From Paraliobacillus sp044383835 (GTDB lineage: Bacteria; Bacillota; Bacilli; Bacillales; Amphibacillaceae): a stretch of 64,000 nt of DNA. Below are positions 1 to 9,093 of the stretch, piece by piece (the first letter of the stretch is position 1; each line of letters opens with the position of its first letter). Made by a program: the position numbers and the translations under genes. Under the pieces are notes generated by a model. That model searched no databases. It had not been told where the DNA came from and was given only the letters and a program-made list of their open reading frames with translations. The DNA lies in contig NZ_JBISEP010000006.1 of NCBI RefSeq assembly GCF_044383835.1, positions 75,617 to 139,616 on the forward strand. Reading direction: 5' to 3'.

Positions 1-133
1 TATGCGTAGGTTAATGCATTATTTTATCTAACCAATACGATTTTTGCGCTTTCCCAGGAAATATTAAAAAGGATTAAATGATAAAAAACTTCTTTATTCA
101 CATACTAATGAAAAAAAGGAATGAACAGTTAAA

Positions 134-643
134 ATGAAATTATTGCACCTTACTATCTTATTATTTCTGTCCCCATTATGGCCTTTAGGCGAAAATCCAA
201 CAGATCAATCTCCCTTTGTCATCGTTAACAAAGCAACGTTACAATTGGCGTTTATAAATGAAGGAGAAGTAAAAAAAGTTTATTCAGTTGCAACTGGTGT
301 AACAAAAGAAAAAACACCAGAAGGGATGTTCAACATTATTGTGAAAGCAGAGCAACCGTACTATCGAAAAAAAAATATTCCAGGTGGGAATCCCAACAAT
401 CCTTTAGGAGCTAGATGGATAGGGTTTGATGCTGAAAACACAAATGGTAGAGTATATGGAGTACATGGAACGAATCAACCAGAAACGATTGGACAGCGTG
501 TCTCTGCAGGTTGTATTCGTATGAAAAATAAGGATGTAATTGTTCTATTTAACAAAATCCCTATAGGAACAAAAATTTGGATTGTAGATACAACAGCTAG
601 CTTTGAAAAATTGGCAAAGTTAAAAGGTGCGATAAAAGAATAG
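134..643 (+). CDS. L,D-transpeptidase (YkuD domain)
   Basis: 169 aa. A hydrophobic N-terminus (about residues 1-18) looks like a signal peptide or membrane anchor and leads straight into a YkuD catalytic domain. The family signature is plain: HGTN at 111-114, then SAGCIRM with catalytic Cys127. Enzymes of this family form L,D cross-links in peptidoglycan outside the membrane, using an acyl-enzyme on the Cys. There is no LysM domain, so this is a minimal single-domain version. ATG 134 is chosen because the ATG at 121 meets a stop after three codons and AAAAAGGA lies just upstream. The exact physiological role (spore or vegetative wall) cannot be read from the sequence. Confidence 0.9.
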   Translation: MKLLHLTILLFLSPLWPLGENPTDQSPFVIVNKATLQLAFINEGEVKKVYSVATGVTKEKTPEGMFNIIVKAEQPYYRKKNIPGGNPNNPLGARWIGFDAENTNGRVYGVHGTNQPETIGQRVSAGCIRMKNKDVIVLFNKIPIGTKIWIVDTTASFEKLAKLKGAIKE

Positions 644-779
644 AAATTGTAGGTGGTTGATTGCCGATGTATGAATTTAAACGCCATCGTTGTAAAGAAA
701 GAGAAAGCTTACCAATCAATGGGCATAGCTAACTTTAACTCGATATATAATATTTTAAATATATTACTAAGCAAAAATA

Positions 780-804
780 AAACCAGTCATTGATCGACTG
801 GTTT
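780..804 (-). terminator. Rho-independent terminator of the Prli42-like gene
   Basis: A 9-bp perfect stem (AAACCAGTC/GACTGGTTT) with a 7-nt loop is followed, on the minus strand, by TATTTTTGC. It lies 5 nt past the stop codon of the small gene. The rest of 644-1171 holds only a weak 21-codon ORF (667-732) and no other recognisable gene. Confidence 0.75.
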
Positions 805-808
805 GATA

Positions 809-964
809 TTATGAATTAATAAAATGAGCTAGCCCTGCTGTGAATGCGGAGAGTACCATCGCTGTAATCATAAGGTAAACAATTATTTTATTGCGTCGCT
901 GACGTTTCGATAACTTTTTGGATTTACTTTTCATTTGTTTGTTTTGATTTGTTGATTTAGCCAT
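809..964 (-). CDS. Prli42-like stressosome-associated miniprotein
   Basis: A 51-aa ORF on the minus strand. It has a very basic N-terminus (KSKSKKLSKRQRRNK, residues 12-26) followed by one membrane helix reading IIVYLMITAMVLSAFTAGLA. The helix resembles Prli42, the miniprotein that tethers the stressosome to the membrane in Listeria and Bacilli, whose core reads like KIVVYLM-AM--S-L-AG. Support for a real gene is strong: AAAGGAGG (973-980) sits 8 nt before the ATG, a TTGTAC-N17-TAAAAT promoter lies upstream, and a hairpin terminator follows. The N-terminal extension is longer than in the shortest family members. Family assignment is by eye from the helix motif; the existence of the gene is surer than its name. 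Confidence 0.72.
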   Translation of the reverse strand: MAKSTNQNKQMKSKSKKLSKRQRRNKIIVYLMITAMVLSAFTAGLAHFINS

Positions 965-991
965 TCATTCTGCCTCCTTTATCCTATAAGT

Positions 992-1020
992 ATTTTATCG
1001 TGAAATAAGAAAAGGTACAA
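992..1020 (-). promoter_or_regulatory. sigma-A-type promoter for the Prli42-like gene
   Basis: Reading the minus strand, TTGTAC (1020-1015) is followed after 17 nt by TAAAAT (997-992). The -10 lies about 28 nt upstream of the start codon and just upstream of the AAAGGAGG site. Confidence 0.55.
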
Positions 1021-1171
1021 CCCTGATTTGTAAGTTGAACTGGGAGGACACAAATCGTCTTTATCATGCTCTGTAACGGTATCCTTTCAGTCTCACCTAG
1101 TGTTAGGTGGCTTTGAAATAAAGTTGCGAAGGTTTATTCTTTTAGATATGATTGTCTAAAGGAGTGTTCAC

Positions 1172-2293
1172 ATGAAAGTTAATAAAGAAAGATTATTAAA
1201 AGAGTTTCTAGAATTGGTTCAAATAGATTCAGAAACAACCGATGAAGCTAAGATTGCAAACATATTGAAACAGAAGTTTACTGATCTGGGCGTCGATGTG
1301 TATGAAGATGAAAGTGCTGAAATAACTGGGCATGGTGCCGGTAATTTAATCTGCACCTTAAAAGGAGACCCATCTATTGAACCCATTTATTTCACATCTC
1401 ATATGGACACCGTAGTGCCAGGACGAGGGGTGAAACCACAAGTAACGGAAGACTATGTTACTTCTGATGGAACAACGATTTTAGGAGCAGATGATAAAGC
1501 GGGATTAGCTGCAATATTAGAGTCGATCCGCGTTTTAAAAGAGAATAACGTAAGTCATGGTGATATTCAATATATTATCACTGTAGGTGAAGAGTCTGGT
1601 TTAGTTGGTGCAAAAGCACTAACGAAAGAAAAAATTCATGCATCATTTGGTTATGCAATCGATAGTGATGGGGAAGTGGGCGACATTGTTGTTGCAGCAC
1701 CAACACAAGCAAGAATAAAGGCCATTGTAAGAGGTAAGACTGCGCACGCTGGTGTCGCTCCAGAGAAGGGAGTTTCCGCAATTACAATAGCTGCTAAAGC
1801 GATATCTAATATGCCATTAGGAAGGATCGACAAAGAAACAACCGCTAACATTGGTCGATTTGAAGGTGGACAAAAGACAAATATCGTATGTGATTACGTC
1901 GAAGTCTTGGCAGAAGCCCGTTCGTTAGTTCCGGAAAAAATGGAAGCACAAGTTAATGCGATGAAAAAGGCGTTTGAAGATGCAGCATCTGTACTTGGTG
2001 GTGAAGCTGAAATAGAAACGACTGTTATGTATCCAGGGTATAAACAACAGTCAGGTGATCTAGTTGTCGAGGTTGCTAGACGTGCTGCTAAAAAAATAGG
2101 AAGGGAGAGTGAATTAAAACAAAGCGGTGGTGGAAGTGATGCGAATGTCATTTCTAGCTTAGGTATACCAACGGTCAATTTAGCGGTTGGTTATGAAGAT
2201 ATTCATACGACTTCTGAAAAAATGCCAATTAGTGAATTAAACAAAATTACTGAATTAATTGTAGCTATTGTTGAAGAGACAACGATCAGCTAA
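1172..2293 (+). CDS. M20-family peptidase, tripeptidase T-like (YqjE type)
   Basis: 373 aa. A zinc-dependent M20 metallopeptidase with the expected ligands: SHMDT with His77 and Asp79, GADDKAG with Asp107/108, and GEESG with Glu140/141 as catalytic base and ligand. Near the C-terminus GGGSDAN and the late His (EDIHTTSE) complete the site. The dimerisation lid domain occupies roughly residues 180-290. It belongs to the PepT-like group that B. subtilis calls YqjE, and its place just upstream of the Pol IV gene also matches. Likely cytosolic, releasing amino acids from small peptides. Start chosen by TAAAGGAG 6 nt upstream of ATG. Confidence 0.88.
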   Translation: MKVNKERLLKEFLELVQIDSETTDEAKIANILKQKFTDLGVDVYEDESAEITGHGAGNLICTLKGDPSIEPIYFTSHMDTVVPGRGVKPQVTEDYVTSDGTTILGADDKAGLAAILESIRVLKENNVSHGDIQYIITVGEESGLVGAKALTKEKIHASFGYAIDSDGEVGDIVVAAPTQARIKAIVRGKTAHAGVAPEKGVSAITIAAKAISNMPLGRIDKETTANIGRFEGGQKTNIVCDYVEVLAEARSLVPEKMEAQVNAMKKAFEDAASVLGGEAEIETTVMYPGYKQQSGDLVVEVARRAAKKIGRESELKQSGGGSDANVISSLGIPTVNLAVGYEDIHTTSEKMPISELNKITELIVAIVEETTIS

Positions 2294-2397
2294 TACTTTC
2301 TTTTTCTAAGATTGTTTGATTTGATAAGGCTAGAAGTTTTTATCGATATATGCTATATTAATGTGGACAGAACGCACGTTCCTAAAGGAAGAGATAA

Positions 2398-3645
2398 ATG
2401 TCTAAATGGTATCCTAAAAATGGTAGGGTTATTTTTCATGTTGATATGAATAGTTTTTATGCATCTGTAGAAGCAGCGTACAATCCGTCACTAAAGGGAA
2501 AGCCATTAGCTATTGCAGGCAATCCAGAAGAACGACGAGGGATTGTTGTGACGAGTAGCTATGAAGCTAGAGCAAGAGGTGTGAAAACGACGATGCCACT
2601 TTGGGAGGCAAAACGATTATGCCCAAATTTAATTGTGATGCGTCCGAACTTTGATCGTTATCGAAAGGCTTCTAGTGAAATGTTTAAAATGTTAGCAGAG
2701 ATCACACCTTACGTACAACCTGTATCTATAGATGAAGGATATATGGATATTTCGTCTTGTGAAGCGCTTGGCTCACCTTTAGAAATTGCGAAAAGCATAC
2801 AAAACCGTATAGCAAATGAATTAGATTTACCATGTAGTATTGGGATAGCTCCGAATAAATTTCTTGCAAAAATGGCTTCGGATATGAAAAAGCCGATGGG
2901 AATAACGGTTCTAAGACTTCGTGATTTACGGGATAAACTATGGCCGCTTCCAATTGAAGAAATGTATGGTATAGGTTCAAAAACTGCAGAAAAATTGCAT
3001 AAGTTAGAGATCAAAACGATAAAAGATGTCGTTGAAGCAGACGTGTATGTATTAAAACGTGTGCTTGGTATTAATGGTGAACGATTACAGAATCGTGCAA
3101 AGGGAATTGATCCGAGTATTGTCGACCCAGACGCGATTTATGATTTTAAAAGTATTGGCAACTCGGAAACATTACCAGAAGACACGACAAACGATCAGGA
3201 AATTAGGCAGCTGCTTAGAAAACTCTCTCGTAAAGTCTCCATAAGGCTTAAACGAAAAAAGGTAGTAGGCCAACATATCCAGCTGACAATTCGTTTTCAT
3301 GATCGAAAGACGATTACTAGAAGTAAGAAGTTAGTTGACTTTATTGAGGAAGAGACATCGATATTTAATTATGCTTTAGGTTTATTAGATGAACATTGGA
3401 ATGGAAAACCTATCCGATTGTTGGGTGTTACGGTGCAAGATTTACAAGATAAACAAGAACTCGTCCAGCAATTAGATTTATTCACATATGAAAAAGAAGC
3501 ATCTAAAGAAAAGCTTTATCAAGCGATGGAGCAGTTAACAGAGAAGTATGGTGCAGATACGTTTAAAAAAATGAATGATCCCGAAGATAAAACACAACCA
3601 AGCACAAGCTTTCAAAAAGATTATTTAGACGACTATAAAAAATAG
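2398..3645 (+). CDS. dinB: DNA polymerase IV (Y family)
   Basis: 415 aa. A translesion polymerase. The palm motif HVDMNSFYASVE carries metal ligand Asp16 and the steric-gate region, and SIDEGYMD carries catalytic Asp112-Glu113. A helix-hairpin-helix follows around 185-225, then the little-finger domain. QLDLF at 358-362 is a beta-clamp binding motif, as expected for Pol IV. It corresponds to B. subtilis YqjH (PolYA), both in sequence and in its place between the peptidase and RNase Z. No LexA-type box was recognised upstream. The start has an AAGGAAG site. Confidence 0.95.
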   Translation: MSKWYPKNGRVIFHVDMNSFYASVEAAYNPSLKGKPLAIAGNPEERRGIVVTSSYEARARGVKTTMPLWEAKRLCPNLIVMRPNFDRYRKASSEMFKMLAEITPYVQPVSIDEGYMDISSCEALGSPLEIAKSIQNRIANELDLPCSIGIAPNKFLAKMASDMKKPMGITVLRLRDLRDKLWPLPIEEMYGIGSKTAEKLHKLEIKTIKDVVEADVYVLKRVLGINGERLQNRAKGIDPSIVDPDAIYDFKSIGNSETLPEDTTNDQEIRQLLRKLSRKVSIRLKRKKVVGQHIQLTIRFHDRKTITRSKKLVDFIEEETSIFNYALGLLDEHWNGKPIRLLGVTVQDLQDKQELVQQLDLFTYEKEASKEKLYQAMEQLTEKYGADTFKKMNDPEDKTQPSTSFQKDYLDDYKK

Positions 3646-3671
3646 CGAAGCATTTAAGCCTCGCTATTTTT
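3638..3671. terminator. bidirectional terminator between dinB and rnz
   Basis: An 11-bp stem (AAAAATAGCGA/TCGCTATTTTT) with a 12-nt loop overlaps the dinB stop codon. T-rich tracts lie on both sides, so it can serve dinB on plus and rnz on minus. Confidence 0.75.
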
Positions 3672-3776
3672 TATTAAATAAGAAAGCGTAAGTTTGATTT
3701 TGTTATGTGCTTGTATAGGAAATATCGATGTTCGGTTTCAGCGCCAAGTAAAGCTTTCACGTTATTAAACAATCGC

Positions 3777-4700
3777 TTACGCCTTTCTTATTTCGTATTC
3801 AAAAAAATCATAAGCTATTTGGACATCTGGGAAAATAGTAGCTGCTTCAACCTGTAATTGTTCACTTTTGTCACCAGCATAACGCGAAGAAATATGGGTC
3901 AGTAATAAATGCTTGACTTGCGCTTGATTCGCTAATTGTGCCGCTTGTTCAGTTGTAGTATGAAAGTAATCGTGAGCTAAGTCTTTTCCATCTTTGGCAA
4001 ACGTGGCTTCATGTACTAGCACATCACTATTTTTAATGAATTCAATAAAACTTTTATCATACCGAGTGTCACCAAGAATGCTAATTATGTTTCCACTTTT
4101 ATTTGGCCCGAGTACGTCATTTCTATGAATGACCTCACCATTCGGCAAGGATGTCATTTCGTTTTCTTTTATGTGTTGATAAATAGGGCCAGGACTGATC
4201 CCCATTGCTTGTAACTTATCGATTAATAGTTCTCCTGGTTGATCTTTTTGTTCGATTCGGTAACCATAGCTTGGAATGCCATGCTGTAGTTTTTTTGCAT
4301 AAACAACAAAGTCATTGTCAGCAAAAATTATTCCATCGTCTACTTCTTTGAAATAAAGCGGATATCTTAAATGTGTTTCACTAACTTCTAGGCTAGTTTT
4401 AACAAAAGCTTCTATTCCTTTGGGACCGTATATGGTAACTGGAGTAGTACCATCTTGAAAGGAACGGCTACTTAGAAAGCCAGGTAAGCCATAAATATGA
4501 TCTCCATGTAAATGTGTAATAAATATATTTTCAATTTTTCTTGGTTTAATCGTTGTTCGTAAAATTTGATGCTGTGTCGCTTCACCACAATCAAATAACC
4601 ATGTTGTTCCTCTTTCTTGCAAAAGATCTAAAAGTATAGCAGAAACATTTCTTTCTTTAGAGGGAATACCTGCTCCGGTCCCTAAAAATATTAGCTTCAT
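3777..4700 (-). CDS. rnz: ribonuclease Z
   Basis: 307 aa. The endonuclease that trims the 3' end of tRNA precursors lacking an encoded CCA. It has the metallo-beta-lactamase signature HLHGDH at 63-68, further ligands in GDTRYD and VHEA, and the late LTHIS(S)RY motif that marks RNase Z. Length matches the family. The ATG directly follows the stop codon of the upstream NADPH dehydrogenase gene with no base between, so the two are translationally coupled; the GAGGTTGG ribosome site lies inside the end of that gene. Same order as yqjK-yqjM in B. subtilis. Confidence 0.96.
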   Translation of the reverse strand: MKLIFLGTGAGIPSKERNVSAILLDLLQERGTTWLFDCGEATQHQILRTTIKPRKIENIFITHLHGDHIYGLPGFLSSRSFQDGTTPVTIYGPKGIEAFVKTSLEVSETHLRYPLYFKEVDDGIIFADNDFVVYAKKLQHGIPSYGYRIEQKDQPGELLIDKLQAMGISPGPIYQHIKENEMTSLPNGEVIHRNDVLGPNKSGNIISILGDTRYDKSFIEFIKNSDVLVHEATFAKDGKDLAHDYFHTTTEQAAQLANQAQVKHLLLTHISSRYAGDKSEQLQVEAATIFPDVQIAYDFFEYEIRKA

Positions 4701-5720
4701 TTATAACCAACCTCGCTCATATGATTTAGGTGCATCTAAATCAAACTGTAATTCGTTCGCTGCTTGTTTTGCCCAATAAGGATTACGTAATAGTTCACGA
4801 CCTAAAAAGATTAAATCTGCACGATTATTTTGTAATACTTCTTCTGCTTGTATACTTGATGTAATTAATCCGACAGCACCTGTTGGGATAGCTACATGTT
4901 TCTTTAATATCTCAGCTTTTGGCACTTGATAGCCAGGGAATGGCTGAATCGTTGCAGGAACAACACCACCAGTACTACAATCAATCAAGGAAACACCTTG
5001 TTTTTTTAATTGTTCAGCATAATAAATAAAGTCTTCCATATTATTGCCATCTTTGTGATATTCATCTGCTGAAATTCGTACAAAGATTGGTGCTTTCCAG
5101 ATGGTTTTTATCGCTTCAAGAATTTCTGATAGAAAACGATAGCGGTTTTCTTTAGCACCACCATAGCTATCTGTTCGTTTGTTAGTTAATGGTGATAAAA
5201 ATTGATTAATTAAATAGCCATGTGCCGCATGAATTTCTATCACATCAAATCCTGCTTGATTTGCCCGATCCGCAGCAACTTTAAATGATTGAATCGTTTC
5301 ATTTATTTGATCGATTGACATCGCATTCGGTGTTTTATAATTTTCATTAAAAGCGATCGCACTTGGTGCCAAAATATCATTAGGTAAATTAGCTTTTCTC
5401 CCGGCATGGGCTAATTGTATACTACTCTTTGCGCCGTGAGTGTGAATGCGATCACTAACTTTTTTTAGTCCTTCAATATGTTTCTCACACCATATGCCTA
5501 AGTCTTTCGTAGAAATTCTACCCTCTGGTTGTACAGCAGTTGCTTCTAGCATAATTAGTCCTACCTGACCAACTGCTCTTGATTCATAATGCGTTACATG
5601 AAAATCTTGTACGGTACCGTCTTCTGGTTCACAAGCATACATGCACATCGGTGACATGACAATTCTATTTTTTAAAGTAACTTCTTTAAATGTAATTGGA
5701 CTAAATAATTTATGCTCCAT
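4701..5720 (-). CDS. namA: NADPH dehydrogenase, old yellow enzyme family (YqjM)
   Basis: 339 aa. An FMN-dependent ene-reductase that reduces activated double bonds and acts against xenobiotic or oxidative electrophiles. All active-site residues of B. subtilis YqjM are at the same numbers: Cys26 and Tyr28 (PMCMYA), His164, His167 and Tyr169 (HAAHGYL). FMN phosphate-binding loops (STGG, GLITS) are present near residues 230-300. Upstream partner of rnz in a two-gene unit. Start has a GGAGG site (AATGGAGGATAG) ahead of ATG. Confidence 0.95.
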   Translation of the reverse strand: MEHKLFSPITFKEVTLKNRIVMSPMCMYACEPEDGTVQDFHVTHYESRAVGQVGLIMLEATAVQPEGRISTKDLGIWCEKHIEGLKKVSDRIHTHGAKSSIQLAHAGRKANLPNDILAPSAIAFNENYKTPNAMSIDQINETIQSFKVAADRANQAGFDVIEIHAAHGYLINQFLSPLTNKRTDSYGGAKENRYRFLSEILEAIKTIWKAPIFVRISADEYHKDGNNMEDFIYYAEQLKKQGVSLIDCSTGGVVPATIQPFPGYQVPKAEILKKHVAIPTGAVGLITSSIQAEEVLQNNRADLIFLGRELLRNPYWAKQAANELQFDLDAPKSYERGWL

Positions 5721-5733
5721 TTTCTATCCTCCA

Positions 5734-6480
5734 TTATTGGATAATATCTTGTTCGAATAGTTCCCTCGTCTCTATTGCAATATAAGGTAAATCAGTGAAA
5801 ATAGCATGACATCCGGTATGATAGCATCGCATCATTTGTGAGACTCGATTCACCGTATATGTAGCAACATAGATATCCTCTTGTTTCGCTTTATTGATAA
5901 GACTTTGATTCATTAATCTATTTTTTATATGAATACCTTTTGCACCTAGACGCTTTGTATAATTGATTAAATCTACTTTTTTCTTAGATGTTAAAAATGC
6001 AGTTGTAACTGTAGCGTCGATCTGGTGCATGTTTAATAAACTATCAGGATTAAAGCTAGAAATTACTGTGTGACCTAATTGGTCGTATTTAACAAGCAAG
6101 TCATACACAATTTGTTCAATGTGCTTGTATGAAATAATATTTGTTTTTAATTCCAAATTTAATATTAAGTTTTTATTTGTTGTCCACAACAAAAATTGCT
6201 CAAGAGACATAATTCGTGTGTTCGCATAATGCTTAGAGAACCAAGCTCCTGCATCTAATTTTTGTAACTGTTCAAAGGTATAATCTTGGATAAACCCGGT
6301 TCCATTTGTTGTTCGCCTTACCGTTTCATCATGAAACAATATAGGGATACCATCTTTTGTTAATTGAACATCTGTTTCAATTCCGTCTGCTCCTGATTCA
6401 TATGCGAGCTCGAACGCAGGTAATGTGTTTTCCGGCGCATGTTTACTTGCTCCTCTGTGTGCATAAATAATCGTTTTCAT
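5734..6480 (-). CDS. glycerophosphodiester phosphodiesterase
   Basis: 248 aa. A GDPD TIM barrel that splits glycerophosphodiesters into glycerol 3-phosphate and an alcohol. Catalytic and metal residues are in their usual places: His8-Arg9 (YAHRG), Glu17 (APENT), Glu35 and Asp37 (GIETD) and His50 (FHDET); LNLELK supplies a further ligand. No signal peptide, so a cytosolic UgpQ-like form rather than a secreted GlpQ. The reading frame also allows GTG at 6483, but ATG 6480 sits better behind GAGGTGA. It lies 14 nt upstream of namA, in the same direction, and is probably co-transcribed. Confidence 0.9.
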   Translation of the reverse strand: MKTIIYAHRGASKHAPENTLPAFELAYESGADGIETDVQLTKDGIPILFHDETVRRTTNGTGFIQDYTFEQLQKLDAGAWFSKHYANTRIMSLEQFLLWTTNKNLILNLELKTNIISYKHIEQIVYDLLVKYDQLGHTVISSFNPDSLLNMHQIDATVTTAFLTSKKKVDLINYTKRLGAKGIHIKNRLMNQSLINKAKQEDIYVATYTVNRVSQMMRCYHTGCHAIFTDLPYIAIETRELFEQDIIQ

Positions 6481-6630
6481 CACTTCACCTCATAATCAAG
6501 GTATTCTTAATGATTGTGTAATATTTCAAAAAAAAAGTCAATCGAAGCAAAACTAGGATGATGGTGATTACAATGAAAAAGCATGTTATATTATGATATA
6601 GATTAACAGATCAGAAGAACGGGGGATATT

Positions 6631-7422
6631 ATGCGCAATTTTTTAAATAAAACGATTTTAATTACTGGAGCTTCAAGTGGAATAGGGGAAGGCTTAGCAA
6701 CATCGCTCGCTGCTCATGGTGCTAATTTAATATTGCTTGCACGTTCAACTGATAAACTTGATGCTTTAAAACAATCTTTAGAAAACAATTATTCAATACA
6801 TTGTGATGTTTATTCCGTAGATTTAGCGAACAGGAAAGCAAGGACTGATACATTTAAAAAAATTTATCAACAATATCCAACAATCGACGCATTAATTAAT
6901 AATGCTGGTTTTGGAATTTTTGATTCGATAGAAGAAGCAAAGATAAGTGATATCGAACAAATGTTTCAAGTTAATGTTTTGTCGCTAGTTGAAAGTATTC
7001 AGCAACTGCTTCCTTCTTTATCAGCAGCTAAAAAAGGTCATATTATTAATATAGCATCCTTCGCTGGAAAAATAGCAACCCCAAAATCTTCTATTTATGG
7101 CGCTACAAAGCATGCTGTATTAGGATTCAGTAACGCATTACGCTTAGAAATTGAACAACAAGATTTATATGTGACTACAGTGAATTTAGGACCTGTAAAA
7201 ACAAACTTTTTTCAAACAGCTGATCCAAGTGGGAATTATCAAAAAAATGTAGAACGCTATATGCTATATCCAAATGATGTAGTAGATGCGATTGTTCATG
7301 CATTATTCAAGCGGAAAAGAGAAATCAATTTGCCTAAATGGATGGAGATTGGAAGTCGATTGTATCATTTATTTCCTGTGATGACAGAACGATTATTAAA
7401 AAAACAATTTAATAAAAAGTAG
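6631..7422 (+). CDS. short-chain dehydrogenase/reductase (YqjQ-like)
   Basis: 263 aa. A classical SDR: NAD(P)-binding TGASSGIG (12-19), NNAG (90-93), catalytic Ser143, Tyr156 and Lys160 (YGATK). The Arg in LLARS after the second strand suggests NADP(H). The C-terminal tail beyond residue 230 resembles the DltE/YqjQ group of membrane-associated oxidoreductases. The substrate cannot be named. Start follows GGGGGAT. Single-gene unit ended by a strong hairpin. Confidence 0.88.
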   Translation: MRNFLNKTILITGASSGIGEGLATSLAAHGANLILLARSTDKLDALKQSLENNYSIHCDVYSVDLANRKARTDTFKKIYQQYPTIDALINNAGFGIFDSIEEAKISDIEQMFQVNVLSLVESIQQLLPSLSAAKKGHIINIASFAGKIATPKSSIYGATKHAVLGFSNALRLEIEQQDLYVTTVNLGPVKTNFFQTADPSGNYQKNVERYMLYPNDVVDAIVHALFKRKREINLPKWMEIGSRLYHLFPVMTERLLKKQFNKK

Positions 7423-7430
7423 CAAACAAT

Positions 7431-7475
7431 AAAAAAAGGAAATGGCTATTACTATTAATTAGCCGTTTCCTTTTG
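7431..7475. terminator. bidirectional terminator between SDR and yqkF genes
   Basis: AAAAGGAAATGGCTA pairs with TAGCCGTTTCCTTTT (one G-T pair). A seven-base A run on the left gives a T run for the minus-strand gene; TTTTG follows on plus. Confidence 0.8.
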
Positions 7476-7501
7476 AATGATAAAATAAATAGATGGTGTA
7501 G

Positions 7502-8422
7502 TTAGCGATGATTCGCATAGAATGTTTGTTTCGTTATTTTTTGTAACTTTTCATACAATGATGTTGGTAAGGCATGTGATTGTAAAATAGCAGACACATT
7601 GGCATCAAGCTGTTTCAACGAGCTAGCTCCTGTTACGACACTTGCTACTGCAGGGTGGTCTAATACATAACGTAATGCAGTAGAAGTTAATGAATCATTA
7701 GCTAAGTCTGTTTGATTCAATTCATTAATGATTGTGCTCAATTCATCACTAGAATAGGAAAGATATCCTTCGTCCCCTTTGTTTTCTACGACTGCTTTTG
7801 CCTGATCAGTTAAAAAGCCTTTCGCTAATGAACCTCTTGTAACGACACTTATACCTTCTTGATGTAAGAAGTCTAGCATGGATTCTTCTGGTCTACGGTC
7901 GAATAAGCTATACTGCATCATGACAGAAACAATGGACGAGCGTCTTGCATACTCTTTAATCACGTTTGGTCTGATAGAGGAGATGCCATAATAACGAATC
8001 AATCCTTCTTGGATTAACTCTTCAAAGGCTTCAATCGTTTGGTCAATTGGATCATTAATCGTTCCACCATGGAGTTGATATAAATCAATATAATCGGTCT
8101 GTAATCGCAGCAGGTTTGATTTTACTTGTTCTTTTATATAAGCTTTCGACGGATCCCAAAACCAAGTTCCGTCTGGTTGGAGATGATTTCCCACTTTCGT
8201 TGCAAGGATGATCTGTTCTCTTTTTCCTTTCAGCGCTTGACCAACAATCGATTCATTTACGGTTTGATCATATAAATCTGCTGTATCTAGATAATTAATT
8301 CCGACGTCAATTGCTCGGTCAATCATAGTACTCGCTTTTCGGCGATCGGTACCTAGAGACATACAACCGATCCCCATTTCAGATATATACAAGTTTGATT
8401 TTCCAAGTTGATTTTTCCTCAA
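7502..8422 (-). CDS. yqkF: aldo/keto reductase (YqkF)
   Basis: 306 aa. An NADPH-dependent oxidoreductase with the AKR tetrad: Asp46 and Tyr51 (LDTADLY), Lys76 (ATKVG) and the later His in YQLHGG. It follows B. subtilis YqkF closely over its length (GCMSLGT, WDPSKAYIKE, YYGISSIRPNVIKEY, VVTRGSLAKG). An ATG exists at 8440, but its next codons form AAAGGAG, a perfect ribosome site 8 nt before TTG 8422; the TTG start yields MRKNQLGKSN, as in YqkF. Substrate unknown. It diverges from nudF, sharing the short intergenic stretch 8423-8532. Confidence 0.92.
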   Translation of the reverse strand: MRKNQLGKSNLYISEMGIGCMSLGTDRRKASTMIDRAIDVGINYLDTADLYDQTVNESIVGQALKGKREQIILATKVGNHLQPDGTWFWDPSKAYIKEQVKSNLLRLQTDYIDLYQLHGGTINDPIDQTIEAFEELIQEGLIRYYGISSIRPNVIKEYARRSSIVSVMMQYSLFDRRPEESMLDFLHQEGISVVTRGSLAKGFLTDQAKAVVENKGDEGYLSYSSDELSTIINELNQTDLANDSLTSTALRYVLDHPAVASVVTGASSLKQLDANVSAILQSHALPTSLYEKLQKITKQTFYANHR

Positions 8423-8532
8423 TATAAACACTCCTTTCATTCATATTCTAAAAATAAAAAGAATGAAATACAACCATTACAATCAGTATGTTAAAATAAG
8501 TAATAATATATGAATGAAAGAAGGAACCCGCC

Positions 8533-9087
8533 GTGAGTAATACATTTGAGGAAAAAACAATTGCAACGACGCAAATTTTTAATGGGAAGATCGTACAGCT
8601 ACAAGTTGATGATGTCACATTGCCAGATGGAAATACTTCTAAAAGGGAAATCATTAAACATCCTGGTGCGGTTGCAATTATTGCAATGACGGATAATGAT
8701 GAGTTGTTAATGGTTGAGCAATATCGTAAACCATTGAATAAGAGCATCATTGAAATACCAGCGGGAAAGCTAGAACCAGGAGAAGAGCCAGCAGTAACTG
8801 CAATACGAGAGTTAGAAGAAGAGACGGGATACACAACTGAAAAAATAGACTATGTTACATCGTTTTATACGACACCTGGTTTTTCCAATGAATTATTATA
8901 TCTTTATTTCACGAAAGAGCTGATCTTGTTAGACGAAAAAAAACAATTGGACGAAGATGAATTCGTTGTTGTACATACAATTTCCTTGTCTGAAGCGGAA
9001 AGATTGTTACAAACACAAGCGATTCATGATGTTAAAACAGCATATGCACTTTTGTATGTTAAAGAACAAATAAACAAAAGAGGTTAA
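8533..9087 (+). CDS. nudF: ADP-ribose pyrophosphatase (NUDIX)
   Basis: 184 aa. Hydrolyses ADP-ribose to AMP and ribose 5-phosphate. The complete Nudix box runs from about residue 78 to 100, AGKLEPGEEP then RELEEETGY, with the catalytic REL-EE core intact. The N-terminal beta sheet that precedes the box is typical of the YqkG/NudF dimer. GTG start behind AAGAAGGA. The next gene begins 6 nt after the stop, so the two are likely one unit. Confidence 0.93.
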   Translation: MSNTFEEKTIATTQIFNGKIVQLQVDDVTLPDGNTSKREIIKHPGAVAIIAMTDNDELLMVEQYRKPLNKSIIEIPAGKLEPGEEPAVTAIRELEEETGYTTEKIDYVTSFYTTPGFSNELLYLYFTKELILLDEKKQLDEDEFVVVHTISLSEAERLLQTQAIHDVKTAYALLYVKEQINKRG

Positions 9088-9093
9088 CTATCG

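Noticed and set aside
667..732. A 21-codon ORF (MYEFKRHRCKERESLPINGHS) with AGGTGG upstream
   Set aside because: Too short, no recognisable family and no promoter or terminator of its own; its ribosome site is about 10 nt away and weak. Left as unproven.
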